Under the pieces are notes generated by a model. It saw only the letters and a list, made by a program, of their open reading frames with translations. It had not been told where the DNA came from and searched no databases. Both the position numbers and the translations under genes were made by a program. Source: Bradyrhizobium tropiciagri (GTDB lineage: Bacteria > Pseudomonadota > Alphaproteobacteria > Rhizobiales > Xanthobacteraceae). Taken from it: DNA of 64,000 bases. Below are positions 44,126 to 53,111 of this stretch, one piece after another; position 1 is the stretch's first letter; every line of letters begins with the position of its first letter. The stretch is taken from the NCBI RefSeq assembly GCF_001189845.1, contig NZ_LFLZ01000031.1:32601-96600 (forward strand). The letters run 5' to 3'.

Positions 44126-45502
44126 TTACCGCTTCGCCGAGGCCAGGACCCGGTCGACCATCTCGGGCGCGAGGCCGAGGTAGTTTTTCGGTGCGGTGAG
44201 GCGGTCGATTGTCGCCCGGTCGATCCGGCTCGCGACGCGCTGATCCGCCGCCAGCACCTCCGCCAGCGTCAGGCCCTTGTCGTTGGCGGCGCGGCAGGCG
44301 TCGTAGACCACGTCATGCGCCTCCTGCCGGCCGATCGCGGGTGCGAGACCCATCATCACGGCTTCGGCGACGATCAGGCCGCGGCTGATGTCGAGATTGT
44401 CGGCCATCCGCTTCTCGTCGACGATCAGGCCGCCGAGCGCGAATCTGGCCTGGTGCAGCGCGCCTGCGCTGAGCACGAAACTTTCCGGGATCGCCATCCA
44501 CTCGGCGTGCCACGGGCCGGTGGCGCGTTCGAAATCCTGCACCATCGCATCGAGCATCAGGCCGGCATGCTGGCGCACCGCCTTGGCGGCAGCGAGCATC
44601 AGCTCCGACGAGATCGGATTGCGCTTCTGCGGCATGGTCGAGGACGCGCCGCGTCCCTTCACGAACGGCTCATAGACCTCGGCGAACTCGGTCGACGCCA
44701 TGATCATGATGTCGAGCGCGATCTTGCCGAGCGTGCCCGTGACCAGCGCGAGGAAGTTCACCGCCTCCGCCAGAGCGTCGCGCGCGACGTGCCAGGTGGA
44801 GACGGGAACGCCGAGGCCGAGTTCCTCGCACAGCGCCTGCTGGACGTCGAAACCCCTGTCGCCCAGCGAGGCCAGCGTGCCGGCGGCACCGGCGAACTGG
44901 CCGACCAGCACCCGCGGCTTCAGCTCCGCCAGCCGCGCGGCATGGCGATCGAAGGCGGCGAGCCAGATCGCGGTCTTGTAGCCGAAGGTCACCGGCAGAG
45001 CCTGCTGCAGATGGGTGCGGCCAGCCATCGGCGTGTCGCGGTATTTTTTCGAGAGATCGGTCAGGATGCCGCGCAATGCGGCGATGTCGCCCTCGATGAT
45101 CTTGAGACCGTCGCGCAGCTGCAGCACCACGGCGGTATCCATGATGTCCTGCGTCGTGGCGCCCCAATGGACGTAGCGGCCGGCCTCGCCGCACTGCTTC
45201 GCCATCTGATGCACCAGCGGCAGGATCGGGTAGCCGACCACGTCGGTCTCCTGCCGCAGCAGGTCGAAATCGAACGCGGCGACATCGGTTCGCCCAGCGA
45301 TCTCTTCCGCGGCTTGTACCGGGATGACGCCGCAGCGCGCTTCGGCCTTCGCCAGCGCGACTTCGACCTCGGCATAGCGCGCGATCAGCCGCAGGTCGGA
45401 AAACACCTCGCGCATCTCGCTTGTGCCGAAGGCATCGCGAAACAGCATGGAATCGAGCACGGTGGTCGAAGTCGGGAAGGCGGACATCGGGAAGGCAGGC
45501 AT
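44126..45502 (-). CDS. PcaB-like lyase (3-carboxymuconate cycloisomerase/aspartase family)
   Basis: A 458-residue fumarase/aspartase superfamily protein. It has VHWGATTQDIMDTA with the catalytic Thr region and the signature SSTMPQKRNP. In class it is closest in pattern to 3-carboxy-cis,cis-muconate cycloisomerase and adenylosuccinate lyase. The gene is next to a carboxymuconolactone-decarboxylase-like gene, 60 bp upstream, supporting an aromatic or related acid pathway, but other pca genes are missing. ATG at 45502. Confidence 0.82.
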   Translation of the reverse strand: MPAFPMSAFPTSTTVLDSMLFRDAFGTSEMREVFSDLRLIARYAEVEVALAKAEARCGVIPVQAAEEIAGRTDVAAFDFDLLRQETDVVGYPILPLVHQMAKQCGEAGRYVHWGATTQDIMDTAVVLQLRDGLKIIEGDIAALRGILTDLSKKYRDTPMAGRTHLQQALPVTFGYKTAIWLAAFDRHAARLAELKPRVLVGQFAGAAGTLASLGDRGFDVQQALCEELGLGVPVSTWHVARDALAEAVNFLALVTGTLGKIALDIMIMASTEFAEVYEPFVKGRGASSTMPQKRNPISSELMLAAAKAVRQHAGLMLDAMVQDFERATGPWHAEWMAIPESFVLSAGALHQARFALGGLIVDEKRMADNLDISRGLIVAEAVMMGLAPAIGRQEAHDVVYDACRAANDKGLTLAEVLAADQRVASRIDRATIDRLTAPKNYLGLAPEMVDRVLASAKR

Positions 45503-45562
45503 GGGCGGATCCTGTTGCCGGTCGCAGTCGGCAATTTGCCTATCACGCCGCAGGCCCGTGCC

Positions 45563-45952
45563 CTATCCCTCAAGCGGCGCCTCGCCGAACACCTCGGCTG
45601 CGATCTTGCTGGTCTCGATCGCGGCCGGAATGCCGCAATACATCGCGACCAGCAGCAGCACGTCCTGCACCTGGGCGGCGGTGCAGCCATTGGCCAGCGC
45701 GCCCTTGGCATGAACGCGGAACTCGGCGGGCTTGCTGCTCGCGGCGGTGATGCCCAGCATCACGAGGCTGCGGATCTGGTCGGACAGCCCGCTGCGTTCC
45801 CAGACGTCGCCATAGACGTAGGCGTTGATGATGTTTTGCAGCGGCGTGCCAAAATCGCCCGCGGCCGCCATCCGCTTGGCGACATCGCCCTCGCCGAACA
45901 TCTTCTGGCGCCGGCGCAGCCCGCGCGCATGGAGATCGCTGATGTCCACCAT
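45563..45952 (-). CDS. Carboxymuconolactone decarboxylase family protein (PcaC-like)
   Basis: A 129-residue protein with the family helix EFRVHAKGALANGCT and the length of PcaC. Family enzymes decarboxylate 4-carboxymuconolactone; many relatives have other roles. It is first in a minus-strand pair with the PcaB-like lyase and starts 27 bp beyond a palindromic operator that covers its promoter's -10 box. A GGGGAG site precedes the ATG at 45952. Confidence 0.85.
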   Translation of the reverse strand: MVDISDLHARGLRRRQKMFGEGDVAKRMAAAGDFGTPLQNIINAYVYGDVWERSGLSDQIRSLVMLGITAASSKPAEFRVHAKGALANGCTAAQVQDVLLLVAMYCGIPAAIETSKIAAEVFGEAPLEG

Positions 45953-45978
45953 CGTCGTCTGGCTCCCCGATATGGGCT

Positions 45979-45994
45979 ATTTATACGGATAAAT
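45979..45994. promoter_or_regulatory. Operator 1: ATTTATACGGATAAAT
   Basis: A palindrome with perfect arms ATTTAT / ATAAAT and spacer ACGG. It covers the -10 box (TATAAA on the minus strand, 45980-45985) of the leftward promoter. The near-identical, inverted site at 46044-46059 covers the rightward -10. Confidence 0.7.
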
Positions 45995-46008
45995 ATGGCA
46001 CGCCTCAA
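45980..46008 (-). promoter_or_regulatory. Leftward sigma-70-like promoter (carboxymuconolactone-lyase unit)
   Basis: On the minus strand TTGAGG (46003-46008), 17-base spacer, TATAAA (45980-45985). The start site would be near 45973, about 20 bases before the ATG at 45952. Confidence 0.6.
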
Positions 46009-46028
46009 TATTTGGATAGGCCTCGAGC

Positions 46029-46058
46029 TTGCATTCCCGACGTATTTGTCCGTATAAA
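46029..46058 (+). promoter_or_regulatory. Rightward sigma-70-like promoter (binding-protein operon)
   Basis: TTGCAT (46029-46034), 18-base spacer, TATAAA (46053-46058). Transcription would begin near 46065, ahead of the GGGAGG ribosome-binding site and ATG at 46089. Confidence 0.6.
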
Positions 46059-46059
46059 T
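46044..46059. promoter_or_regulatory. Operator 2: ATTTGTCCGTATAAAT
   Basis: The reverse complement of operator 1 with one change. Centres of the two sites are 65 bp apart, about six helical turns, which would let one regulator bind both faces. The GntR/UTRA gene of the rightward operon is the natural candidate. Confidence 0.7.
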
Positions 46060-46088
46060 TTATCAAAACGAACAGGGAGGGGATCGGG

Positions 46089-47050
46089 ATGACGTCACGG
46101 CTGGGGCTGCTTGCCGTCCTGCTCCTTTGCGCGCTTTCGGCCTTCCCGACGCACGCCGCGGACGATTTCCCGCAACGGCCGCTCAAGATCATCGTGCCCT
46201 TCCCGGCCGCGCCGGCCCCGACAATGTCGCCCGCCTGGTCGGCCAGCATCTGCAGGACGCGTTCGGCCAGACCGTGCTGATCGAGAATCGCGCCGGCGCG
46301 CTCGGCAGCATCGGCGCCCAGGAAGTCGCCCGCAGCGCGCCCGACGGCTACACGCTGCTGATGGGCACCAACACCACCCATGCCAGCAATGTCGCGACGC
46401 TGAAGAGCCTGCCCTACGACCCGGTGAAGGATTTTGCGCCGGTCATCCGCACCACCACCACGGCAATGGTGCTGCTGGTCAACCCGAAGCTCGCGGCCAA
46501 GGACCTGCCGCAGTTCCTAAGCTACGCCAAGGCCAATCCCAATCTGACCGCAGGCTACGGCTCCGGCGCGTCGCAGATCTCGATCGCGCAGCTGCAATCG
46601 CGTGGCGGCCTGTCGCTGATCGCGGCCTCCTACCGCGGCGTGCCGCAGGCGATGACCGACGTGATGGCGGGGGTGATCGACCTGACCTTCGGCGATTTCT
46701 CGGTCGCGATCCCGCAGATGCAGGGCGGCACCTTGCGCGGGATCGCCGTGACATCAGCCGCCCGCAACGAGCTTACGCCCGGCCTGCCCGCGCTTTCCGA
46801 AGCGATGCCGGGCTTCGAGGCCACGATCTGGTACGGGCTGTTCGCGCCCGCCGGCACGCCGGAACCGGTGGTCAACAAGATCTACGCCGAGTGCGCGAAG
46901 TACCTCGCGATGCCGGAGACCAGGAAGAAGCTCGCCGATGTCGGCGTGATGGTGGCGCCGCTGACGCCCGCCGAGTTCGGCGCCTTCGTCAAGAGCGAGG
47001 TGGTGCGCTGGTCGGCGGAGGTGAAGGCGGCCGGCATCCAGCCGCAATAG
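46089..47050 (+). pseudogene. Tripartite tricarboxylate transporter binding protein (Bug family), split by a frameshift
   Basis: Residues 1-40 (signal peptide, then DDFPQRPLKIIVPFPA) are in one frame and the rest (GPDNVARLVGQHLQDAFGQTVLIENRAGALG... ) in another; the switch is near 46205-46212. The span of 962 bases gives a 320-residue Bug/TctC protein with one base added, and inserting G yields the family FPAG(A)GPDNVAR loop. Bug proteins bind carboxylic acids such as tricarboxylates or aromatic acids for secondary TctAB permeases, none of which is in the window. GGGAGGGG precedes the ATG. Confidence 0.87.
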
Positions 47051-47069
47051 CGCGAAGCGGCGGCGCATC

Positions 47070-47957
47070 ATGGCTCGCGAGACACCTGTCGGCATGATCG
47101 GCCTGGGGCTGATGGGATCGGCGCTTTCGGCGCGGCTGATCGACGCCGGCGTCGGCGTGATCGGTTTCGACGTCGATGCCGCGAAGACCGATGGCTTGAG
47201 GGCCAGCGGCGCCGAGTTCGCGGCCTTCGCCGCCGACGTCGCGGCGCGGTGCCGGACCATCGTGATCGCCGTGTACGACGCCGCAGAGGTCAAGGGCCTG
47301 CTGCCGGACCTTGCGAACGCTGCGCTGCCGCCGCTCGTGATCTGCACCACCACCTGCGCGCCGGGCGAGATCACCGCGATCGCCGAATTCGCGGCGCGTT
47401 CGCGTCTTGCTTTCATCGAAGCGCCGATCTCGGGCACCAGCGCCGACGTCCGCTCGGGCACAGCCACCGCGCTGGTCGCGGGCGATCCCAACGCTATCGC
47501 AGCCGCCGCGGCGACGCTCGACATCCTCTGCCCGCAGCGGATCAATGTCGGCGCAATCGGCAATGCCAGCCGCACCAAGCTCGCCATCAACCTGATCCTG
47601 CAGAATAACCGCGCCGCCTTGGCCGAGGGCATCGCACTTGCCGAGGCGTTCGGCCTCGACGGCGCGGCCTTCCTTGCGACCGCGCGGCAATCGGCGGCAT
47701 ATTCCAAGGTGATGGACAGCAAGGGACCGAAGATGCTGGCGCGGGATTTCTCGCCGCAATCGCATATCGCGCAGACCTTGAAGGACGCCGAGCTGATCCT
47801 GCGCGAGGCCGGCCGGCACGGCCTGCCCTTGCCGCTGACGTCAGCGCAGGCCGAGTTGCTGCGCGCGGCGATCGCGCTTCTGGGCCCGGACAGCGACAGC
47901 GCCGCCGTGATCGAGGCGATTCGGGCCGGACACAGCCGAGATAAGGACCATTCATGA
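47070..47957 (+). CDS. 3-hydroxyisobutyrate-dehydrogenase-family oxidoreductase
   Basis: A 295-residue beta-hydroxyacid dehydrogenase with N-terminal nucleotide-binding GLGLMGSALS, the substrate loop ISGTSADVRSGT and the catalytic Lys in GNASRTKLAIN. It oxidises or reduces a beta-hydroxyacid; substrate unknown. It lies in the operon of the binding protein, dehydrogenase 2 and GntR regulator. Its stop overlaps the next start by four bases. Confidence 0.87.
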   Translation: MARETPVGMIGLGLMGSALSARLIDAGVGVIGFDVDAAKTDGLRASGAEFAAFAADVAARCRTIVIAVYDAAEVKGLLPDLANAALPPLVICTTTCAPGEITAIAEFAARSRLAFIEAPISGTSADVRSGTATALVAGDPNAIAAAAATLDILCPQRINVGAIGNASRTKLAINLILQNNRAALAEGIALAEAFGLDGAAFLATARQSAAYSKVMDSKGPKMLARDFSPQSHIAQTLKDAELILREAGRHGLPLPLTSAQAELLRAAIALLGPDSDSAAVIEAIRAGHSRDKDHS

Positions 47958-48946
47958 TCAATTGTGCGATCGCGGGCCTCGGCCGCTGGGGCCGCGCGCT
48001 GGTCGAGGCTGCGCAGGGCGAGCCGCGGCTGAGGATCACAAGCGCGGTGGAACCCGATGTCAGCAGCGCCGCGGGCTTTTGCGCAGCGCATGACCTGTCC
48101 CTCGCCGCGAACCTGGACGATGTCCTCACCGATCCCGGCATCGACGCCGTGCTGCTGGCAACACCGCATTCGCTGCACAAGCGCCAGGTGATCGCGGCAG
48201 CCGGCGCCGGTAAGCAGGTGTTTTGCGAGAAGCCGCTGGCGCTTCGGCACGGCGATGCGGCCGAGATGTTCGCGGCCTGTCGCAATGCCGGCGTGACGCT
48301 CGCGGTCGGGCATAACCGAAGGTTCTGGCCATCGATGCAGGCAGTGCGTGCGATTGTCGCCAGCGGCGAGCTCGGAACGATCCTGCATGTCGAGGGCCAC
48401 AACAGCAACGAGAACTCGCAGGCCATCACGCAGGGCTGGCGGCTGTCGCCCGAGGAGTCGCCCGGCGGCGGGCTGACCGGCGCGGGCCTGCATGTGCTCG
48501 ACGGCTTCGTCAGCCTCCTTGGTCCTGCCCGACAGGTTTATGCCCGGTTGAGTGAACGCGCGGCGGGACCGCCGCCGCTCGACACTGCAACTTTAGCGAT
48601 TGAATTTGTGAATGGCGTGAGTGCAACCCTTGCGACGATCCGCGCAACACCGTTCTATTGGCGCGTGCATGTGTTTGGGACAAAGGGATCCGCAGAGGTG
48701 CTCGACGAAGGGACGATGGTGCTACGGACATCCGGCGATGCGCCCGCGACGACGCGCTTTCCCGCGGTCAACACGCTCACCGCGGAACTCGCGGCCTTTG
48801 CCGACGCGGTCGAACGCAAGCAGCCGTTCCCGGTACCGGAAGCCGACGTGCTGGCGACGCTCGCCGCGTTCGAAGCCGCGCTGCAGTCGATGCAGTCTGG
48901 ACATCCGGTCACCTGCCATATGGCACCAGTGATCTGCCATGTCTGA
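47954..48946 (+). CDS. Gfo/Idh/MocA-family oxidoreductase
   Basis: A 330-residue NAD(P)-dependent oxidoreductase with a GLGRWGRALVEA Rossmann start and the EKPLA motif carrying the catalytic Lys. The family acts on sugars, cyclitols and related compounds. Coupled by ATGA to the preceding dehydrogenase gene and overlapping the regulator start by eight bases. The cluster as a whole suggests catabolism of an imported polyol or sugar-derived acid. Confidence 0.86.
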   Translation: MINCAIAGLGRWGRALVEAAQGEPRLRITSAVEPDVSSAAGFCAAHDLSLAANLDDVLTDPGIDAVLLATPHSLHKRQVIAAAGAGKQVFCEKPLALRHGDAAEMFAACRNAGVTLAVGHNRRFWPSMQAVRAIVASGELGTILHVEGHNSNENSQAITQGWRLSPEESPGGGLTGAGLHVLDGFVSLLGPARQVYARLSERAAGPPPLDTATLAIEFVNGVSATLATIRATPFYWRVHVFGTKGSAEVLDEGTMVLRTSGDAPATTRFPAVNTLTAELAAFADAVERKQPFPVPEADVLATLAAFEAALQSMQSGHPVTCHMAPVICHV

Positions 48947-49694
48947 ACAACCGGACAGGGCGAGATCGTCCCGCTATCGCGACATCGCCACCGGGCTGCA
49001 GAAGGACATCCGTCTCGGCACCTACGCGGTCGGCAATCTGCTGCCGACCGAGACCGAGCTGATGGCAAGCTATCAGGCGAGCCGCCAGACCGTGCGCGAG
49101 GCGCTGCGCATCCTGATCGACCAGGGCCTGATCGTGCGCCGCGCCGGCCTCGGTTCGGTGGTGATCGCCTCCGAGCCGCCGGTGCTGTTCACCCACAGCG
49201 TCAAGTCGCTCGGCGAATGGCTGCGCTATTCCAACGAGACCTATCGCGACGTGGTCGCCAGCAGCGACATCGTCGCCGACCGCAAGCTGGCTGCGCTGCT
49301 GAAATGCGAGCCCGGCAAGAGCTGGTTCCTGATCGAGGCGGTACGCCGCTCCGACCAGTTCGCCGCCCCGCTCGGCTGGACCGAGATCTACGTGCTGCGC
49401 CGATTCGCCGATGTCGTGACCCGCAGCGACCACGGCCGCACCCCGGTGCACGAGCAGATCGCCAAGATGTATGGCCAGGTCACCGAGCGTGCGCAGATGG
49501 AAATCTTCGTGCGGGGGATGCCGGCGCCGATTGCCAAGGCGCTCGGCGTCAAGACCGGATCGCCGGCGCTCACCGTGGTCCGCCGCTACTACGGCCTGCG
49601 CGAGGAACTGTTCGAGGTCACCATCACCACGCACCCGGAAGGGCGCTACACCTACACGATGGATATGCAGCGCTCGCTGCGGCCGAAGCTCTAG
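48939..49694 (+). CDS. GntR-family regulator with UTRA domain (HutC type)
   Basis: A 251-residue regulator: winged helix DNA-binding domain at about 12-75 (LLPTETELMASYQASRQTVREAL) and a UTRA ligand-binding domain from about 95 to the end. It overlaps the preceding dehydrogenase gene by eight bases and so is produced with its presumed targets. The two palindromic sites on the divergent promoter at 45979-46059 are its likely operators, which would make it an autoregulating repressor lifted by a pathway intermediate. Confidence 0.88.
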   Translation: MSEQPDRARSSRYRDIATGLQKDIRLGTYAVGNLLPTETELMASYQASRQTVREALRILIDQGLIVRRAGLGSVVIASEPPVLFTHSVKSLGEWLRYSNETYRDVVASSDIVADRKLAALLKCEPGKSWFLIEAVRRSDQFAAPLGWTEIYVLRRFADVVTRSDHGRTPVHEQIAKMYGQVTERAQMEIFVRGMPAPIAKALGVKTGSPALTVVRRYYGLREELFEVTITTHPEGRYTYTMDMQRSLRPKL

Positions 49695-49708
49695 GCGGGC
49701 CTTTCGCT

Positions 49709-49837
49709 CTACCGCACCCGCGCCAGATGCGTGGGGGCAGAGGTATGTGCCATCTGCGGGGTGCCGCTCACGCCCCAGATCACGACCGCGATCAGCGCGG
49801 CCGCCCAAACATATGGCACAGCATTCGGCTTCTTCAT
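49709..49837 (-). CDS. Small single-helix membrane protein
   Basis: A 42-residue protein (MKKPNAVPYVWAAALIA...) with one hydrophobic helix at about residues 9-22, a short polar tail and basic end (LARVR). The ATG at 49837 is preceded by a weak GGA. It matches the kind of very short membrane proteins common in Bradyrhizobium genomes; function unknown. Convergent with the GntR gene. Confidence 0.6.
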   Translation of the reverse strand: MKKPNAVPYVWAAALIAVVIWGVSGTPQMAHTSAPTHLARVR

Positions 49838-50253
49838 TTCCGGGATCACCCCAACGTCTCGGCAGGACCGACCGGCCTCGCGACCTCCGTCGTGAATCTC
49901 ACGACCGCAGTCGTCAGCGTCTCACCAGGCAGCCGCTCTTCACAACGCTACTAAGGTTAGACCTTGTCGGTTTCAGGACGTCTTCATGCGATTCCGGAAA
50001 TGATTTCGTGGGAACCGGGCTCTCTCATCCGAATTGATGAGACCGCAAGCCTGGACCGTATTCGACTCCATCAGAGCCAAGGCTTGAGTCGAGGCTTGAG
50101 TGCTGGGGATGCCGCGGAGAATTTCCTGCTCAAATTAGAGTCAGATGCACAACAAACATTCCAAACGACGCCCGCTGAATTCTTTTTGATTGTCGCCGCG
50201 ACTCCAGCCGTGGCATGCCTGCGCCTGTGACACTGTGATGACAAGGTTCTCCC
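49838..50253. other. 416-bp stretch without a convincing gene
   Basis: No frame here has a good start and family-like composition. A short direct repeat AGGCTTGAGT occurs twice near 50082-50103. The AT content is higher than around it. Nothing else is evident. Confidence 0.5.
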
Positions 50254-50430
50254 GTGACTGCCCAACCGGCTAAACCGCAAGGCGGCTCCCGCCGCCATTC
50301 CCAGCAAACCCAGGACGAGGTTGCGCGGTCGCTGGAACGGGAGCTGAGGTTCTTGACCGAAGAGCGCGAGGAGCGCGCGCTGCGGCTCGGGCTCGACATT
50401 TCGGCCAAGACGCCGAAGACCGACCACTAG
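50254..50430 (+). CDS. Small charged hypothetical protein
   Basis: A 58-residue highly charged protein with a predicted helix (DEVARSLERELRFLTEEREERALRLGL). It starts at GTG 50254 with AAGG upstream and ends TAG. The helix may form a coiled coil. No function recognised; I include it because the composition is protein-like in this frame only. Confidence 0.5.
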   Translation: MTAQPAKPQGGSRRHSQQTQDEVARSLERELRFLTEEREERALRLGLDISAKTPKTDH

Positions 50431-50490
50431 GGTCTGCTACCGCGCCTCGATGCGTCGCTTCTGACTCGACCTGTCAAACAGCCTGCTCAG

Positions 50491-50594
50491 TGTCATCGCC
50501 CGGCTCGACCGGGCGATCCAGTATCCCAGAGACGGCATTGCTTGAGCCGAGCGGCCGCGGCGTACTGGATCGCCCGGTCGAGCCGGGCGATGAC
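50491..50594. repeat. 33-bp-arm inverted repeat around CGGCTCGACCGGGCGATCC
   Basis: TGTCATCGCCCGGCTCGACC... (50491-50523) is mirrored by its complement at 50562-50594 over 38 bases. It is one of the longest perfect palindromes in the window and lies downstream of the SDR gene. Confidence 0.85.
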
Positions 50595-50655
50595 AGCGCA
50601 GCGCGCACACAACTCCTCCCGCGGGTCGTCCATCGCCTCAGAGTTCTCCAGGCGA

Positions 50656-51426
50656 TCAGGCGGCGCTGTAGCCGCCGTCCACCACATGCGACGCGCCCGT
50701 CATGAAGGACGCCTTGTCCGAGCACATCCAGACCACCGCTTCGGCGATTTCCTCCGGCACGCCCAGGCGACGTACCGGCACCTTGGCGATGATCTCGTCG
50801 TAACGTTCGTCCATCGTTTCCTTGGTCATCGGCGTCTTGATGTATCCGGGATTGACGCAATTCACACGGATGCCGTCCTGGGCATATTCGATCGCAGCAG
50901 ACTTGGTCAGCCCGACGACACCGTGCTTGGTCGCGACATAGTGCGCCGACGTCGCGAGGCCGACCAGCCCGGCGATCGAGGCGGTGTTGACGATCGCGCC
51001 GCCACTACCCTGCTTGAGCATCTGCGCGACCTCGTATTTCAGGCACAGGAACACGCCCATCAGATTGACCGAGAACATCTTCGCCACTGACGGCTGCGTG
51101 AGCTCATGAATGCGTTGGCCGGGCGGGCCGACGGAGCGCCCGGCCACGCCGGCATTGTTGAACGCGCAATCGATGCGCCCAAACGCCGAAACCGTGCGTG
51201 CCACCATGTTCTCGACATCGGCCTCGTCGGTGACGTCGCCCTGGATCGCGATCGACTGGCCGCCCGCGGCGTTGATCAGGGCGACCGTCTCGTCGATGCC
51301 ATCCTTCGAGAGGTCGGACACCGCCACGCGCGCCCCTTCGCGCGCCATGGCAATCGCGGTTGCCCGGCCAATGCCGGAGCCGCCGCCGGTCACCAACGCA
51401 GCCTTGCCGTCCAGAATGCCTGCCAT
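50656..51426 (-). CDS. Short-chain dehydrogenase/reductase
   Basis: A 256-residue classical SDR: TGGGSGIGRA cofactor loop, NNAG motif, and the active-site Tyr-x3-Lys in HYVATKHG with an upstream Ser (NTASIAG). Cofactor is likely NAD(H) from the Asp after beta-2 (VSDLSKDG). The substrate is unknown. It lies 20 bp after the ThDP-enzyme gene on the same strand, so a linked pathway is likely. Confidence 0.9.
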   Translation of the reverse strand: MAGILDGKAALVTGGGSGIGRATAIAMAREGARVAVSDLSKDGIDETVALINAAGGQSIAIQGDVTDEADVENMVARTVSAFGRIDCAFNNAGVAGRSVGPPGQRIHELTQPSVAKMFSVNLMGVFLCLKYEVAQMLKQGSGGAIVNTASIAGLVGLATSAHYVATKHGVVGLTKSAAIEYAQDGIRVNCVNPGYIKTPMTKETMDERYDEIIAKVPVRRLGVPEEIAEAVVWMCSDKASFMTGASHVVDGGYSAA

Positions 51427-51446
51427 GGGGAACTCCTTCAGCGCGG

Positions 51447-53111
51447 TTAGCGCTTGCCTTCAATTGCAATCTCGACGAGGTAGGGCCGCTGCGCTGCCAC
51501 GGCCTTTGCAACGGCACCGGCGATGTCGTCGGCCTTCTCGACTCTCACCGCCTCGACACCCATGCCGGCTGCGAGATGCACGAAGTCGAGCACGGGGCCG
51601 GTGATATCCATGTTCTGATAGGGATGCTGGGTGCCGGCTTCGAAGTTCTGGCGCCAGACATCCACATTGTGCTTGAGGATGCGGTACTCGCGGTTGGCAA
51701 GCACCACGAACACGATCGCAAGCTTGTGGTGCGCGGCGGTCCACAGCGCCTGGATCGCGTACATCGCCGAGCCGTCGCCCGAGACGGCGACCACCGAACG
51801 GTCCGGCATTGCGACCTTGACGCCGATCGCACCGGCAAGGCCCTGCCCGATGCCGCCGCCACGGCCGCCGAAATAATCGCCGAAGCCGCGATAATCGAAG
51901 GCGCGCGCGAGATCGAGGCTCGCCGTGATGCTTTCATCGACGATCACGACATCATCGGGCAAACCGCGACGAAGCTCCGCGGTGACGCGCGGCATCGAGC
52001 TCGGCTCCCGGTTCCAGCTTTTCTCGACACGGGCGCGATAGGCCTCTTTCTCCTTCGCCTGTAATGCGGCCAGCGCGGCATTGCGGCGTTGCGCAGCCTG
52101 CCTGAAGTCCGCACCCGCCTTCGCACGCAACGCTTCCGTCAGAGCAGCGAGGCTGACGGCGATGTCGCCGACGATGCCGGCATCGAGCCGGTTGTTGAGC
52201 GCGAGACGCTCGGCCGAGGCCTCGATCTGCAGCAAGGACGCGCCGTCGGGAATGTGGCCGCCGGGCGCAAACCAGATGTCCTCAAAGAACGGACCGCCGA
52301 TCAGCAGCACGAGATCGGCTTCGCCGAGCGCCTTCCGCACCTGCCGGGCGTCGCCCGGCAGTGACTGACGATAACTCGGATGGCTGGTCGGGAACGACGC
52401 GTGATGGCGCAATCCCTCGAACCACACCGTGGCGCCGAGCGCTTCCGCCAGCGTCACCAGCGCCTGCTCGCCGCCTGACCGTGCCACGTCGTCGCCGGCG
52501 ATGATGGCCGGATTTTTCGACTTCAGGAGTAGCGCGGCCAGCGCCTCGATGCCTGCCGGATCGGGACGCGTCGATCGCCACAAATGATCCGGCGTCGACG
52601 CATCGACCGCGGTTTCCTGCTCCAGGACGTCGATCGGCAGCGAGACGAACACCGGTCCCTGCGGCGCATCGGTCGCCACCTTGAACGCGCGTCGCATGAT
52701 CGGGGCGATCTCGTCGGCGCGCTCGATCTGCACGCTCCACTTCGTCACGGGTGCGGCCATCGCGACGAGATCATGGCCGAGCAACGGATTGTTGAGCCGC
52801 ATCCGCGTATCCTGCTGGCCGGCCGTCACCACCACAGGCGAGTTTGCATTCAGCGCGCCGTAGAGCGAACCGATGCCGTTGCCAAGGCCCGGAGCGACGT
52901 GCAAATTGGCAACGGTGACGCGCCCCGACGCCTGCGCGTAGAAACTGGCGGCGCTGACGGCGACACCTTCATGCAGCGCCATGATGTATTCGAGTTGCGG
53001 AAATGCCGGCAAACTGTCGAGCAGCGGTGTTTCCGTCGTGCCGGGATTGCCGAAGATATGGCGCACGCCGTGCGACACGAATGACTCCATCAGCACACGA
53101 CGCCCACGCAT
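51447..53111 (-). CDS. ThDP-dependent enzyme, benzoylformate-decarboxylase-like
   Basis: A 554-residue thiamin-diphosphate enzyme with PYR domain (FGNPGTTETPLL, and catalytic Glu in ALHEGVAVSAA), a middle domain, and a PP domain with the ThDP/Mg motif GDGSAMYAIQALWTAA...N. The GNPGTTE start resembles benzoylformate decarboxylase and related 2-keto acid decarboxylases rather than acetolactate synthase. It precedes the SDR gene by 20 bp, so decarboxylation followed by reduction or oxidation of the aldehyde is plausible. I chose the ATG at 53111 (AGGA upstream); a longer frame lacks family sequence. Confidence 0.87.
   Translation of the reverse strand: MRGRRVLMESFVSHGVRHIFGNPGTTETPLLDSLPAFPQLEYIMALHEGVAVSAASFYAQASGRVTVANLHVAPGLGNGIGSLYGALNANSPVVVTAGQQDTRMRLNNPLLGHDLVAMAAPVTKWSVQIERADEIAPIMRRAFKVATDAPQGPVFVSLPIDVLEQETAVDASTPDHLWRSTRPDPAGIEALAALLLKSKNPAIIAGDDVARSGGEQALVTLAEALGATVWFEGLRHHASFPTSHPSYRQSLPGDARQVRKALGEADLVLLIGGPFFEDIWFAPGGHIPDGASLLQIEASAERLALNNRLDAGIVGDIAVSLAALTEALRAKAGADFRQAAQRRNAALAALQAKEKEAYRARVEKSWNREPSSMPRVTAELRRGLPDDVVIVDESITASLDLARAFDYRGFGDYFGGRGGGIGQGLAGAIGVKVAMPDRSVVAVSGDGSAMYAIQALWTAAHHKLAIVFVVLANREYRILKHNVDVWRQNFEAGTQHPYQNMDITGPVLDFVHLAAGMGVEAVRVEKADDIAGAVAKAVAAQRPYLVEIAIEGKR

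Noticed and set aside
49964..50230. An 88-residue open frame in the gap after the GntR gene
   Set aside because: It begins at TTG without a ribosome site, has no domain and overlaps AT-rich direct repeats.
50491..50594. Inverted repeat as insertion-sequence ends
   Set aside because: Arms are only 38 bases apart with no transposase between them. It fits an intergenic palindromic repeat.
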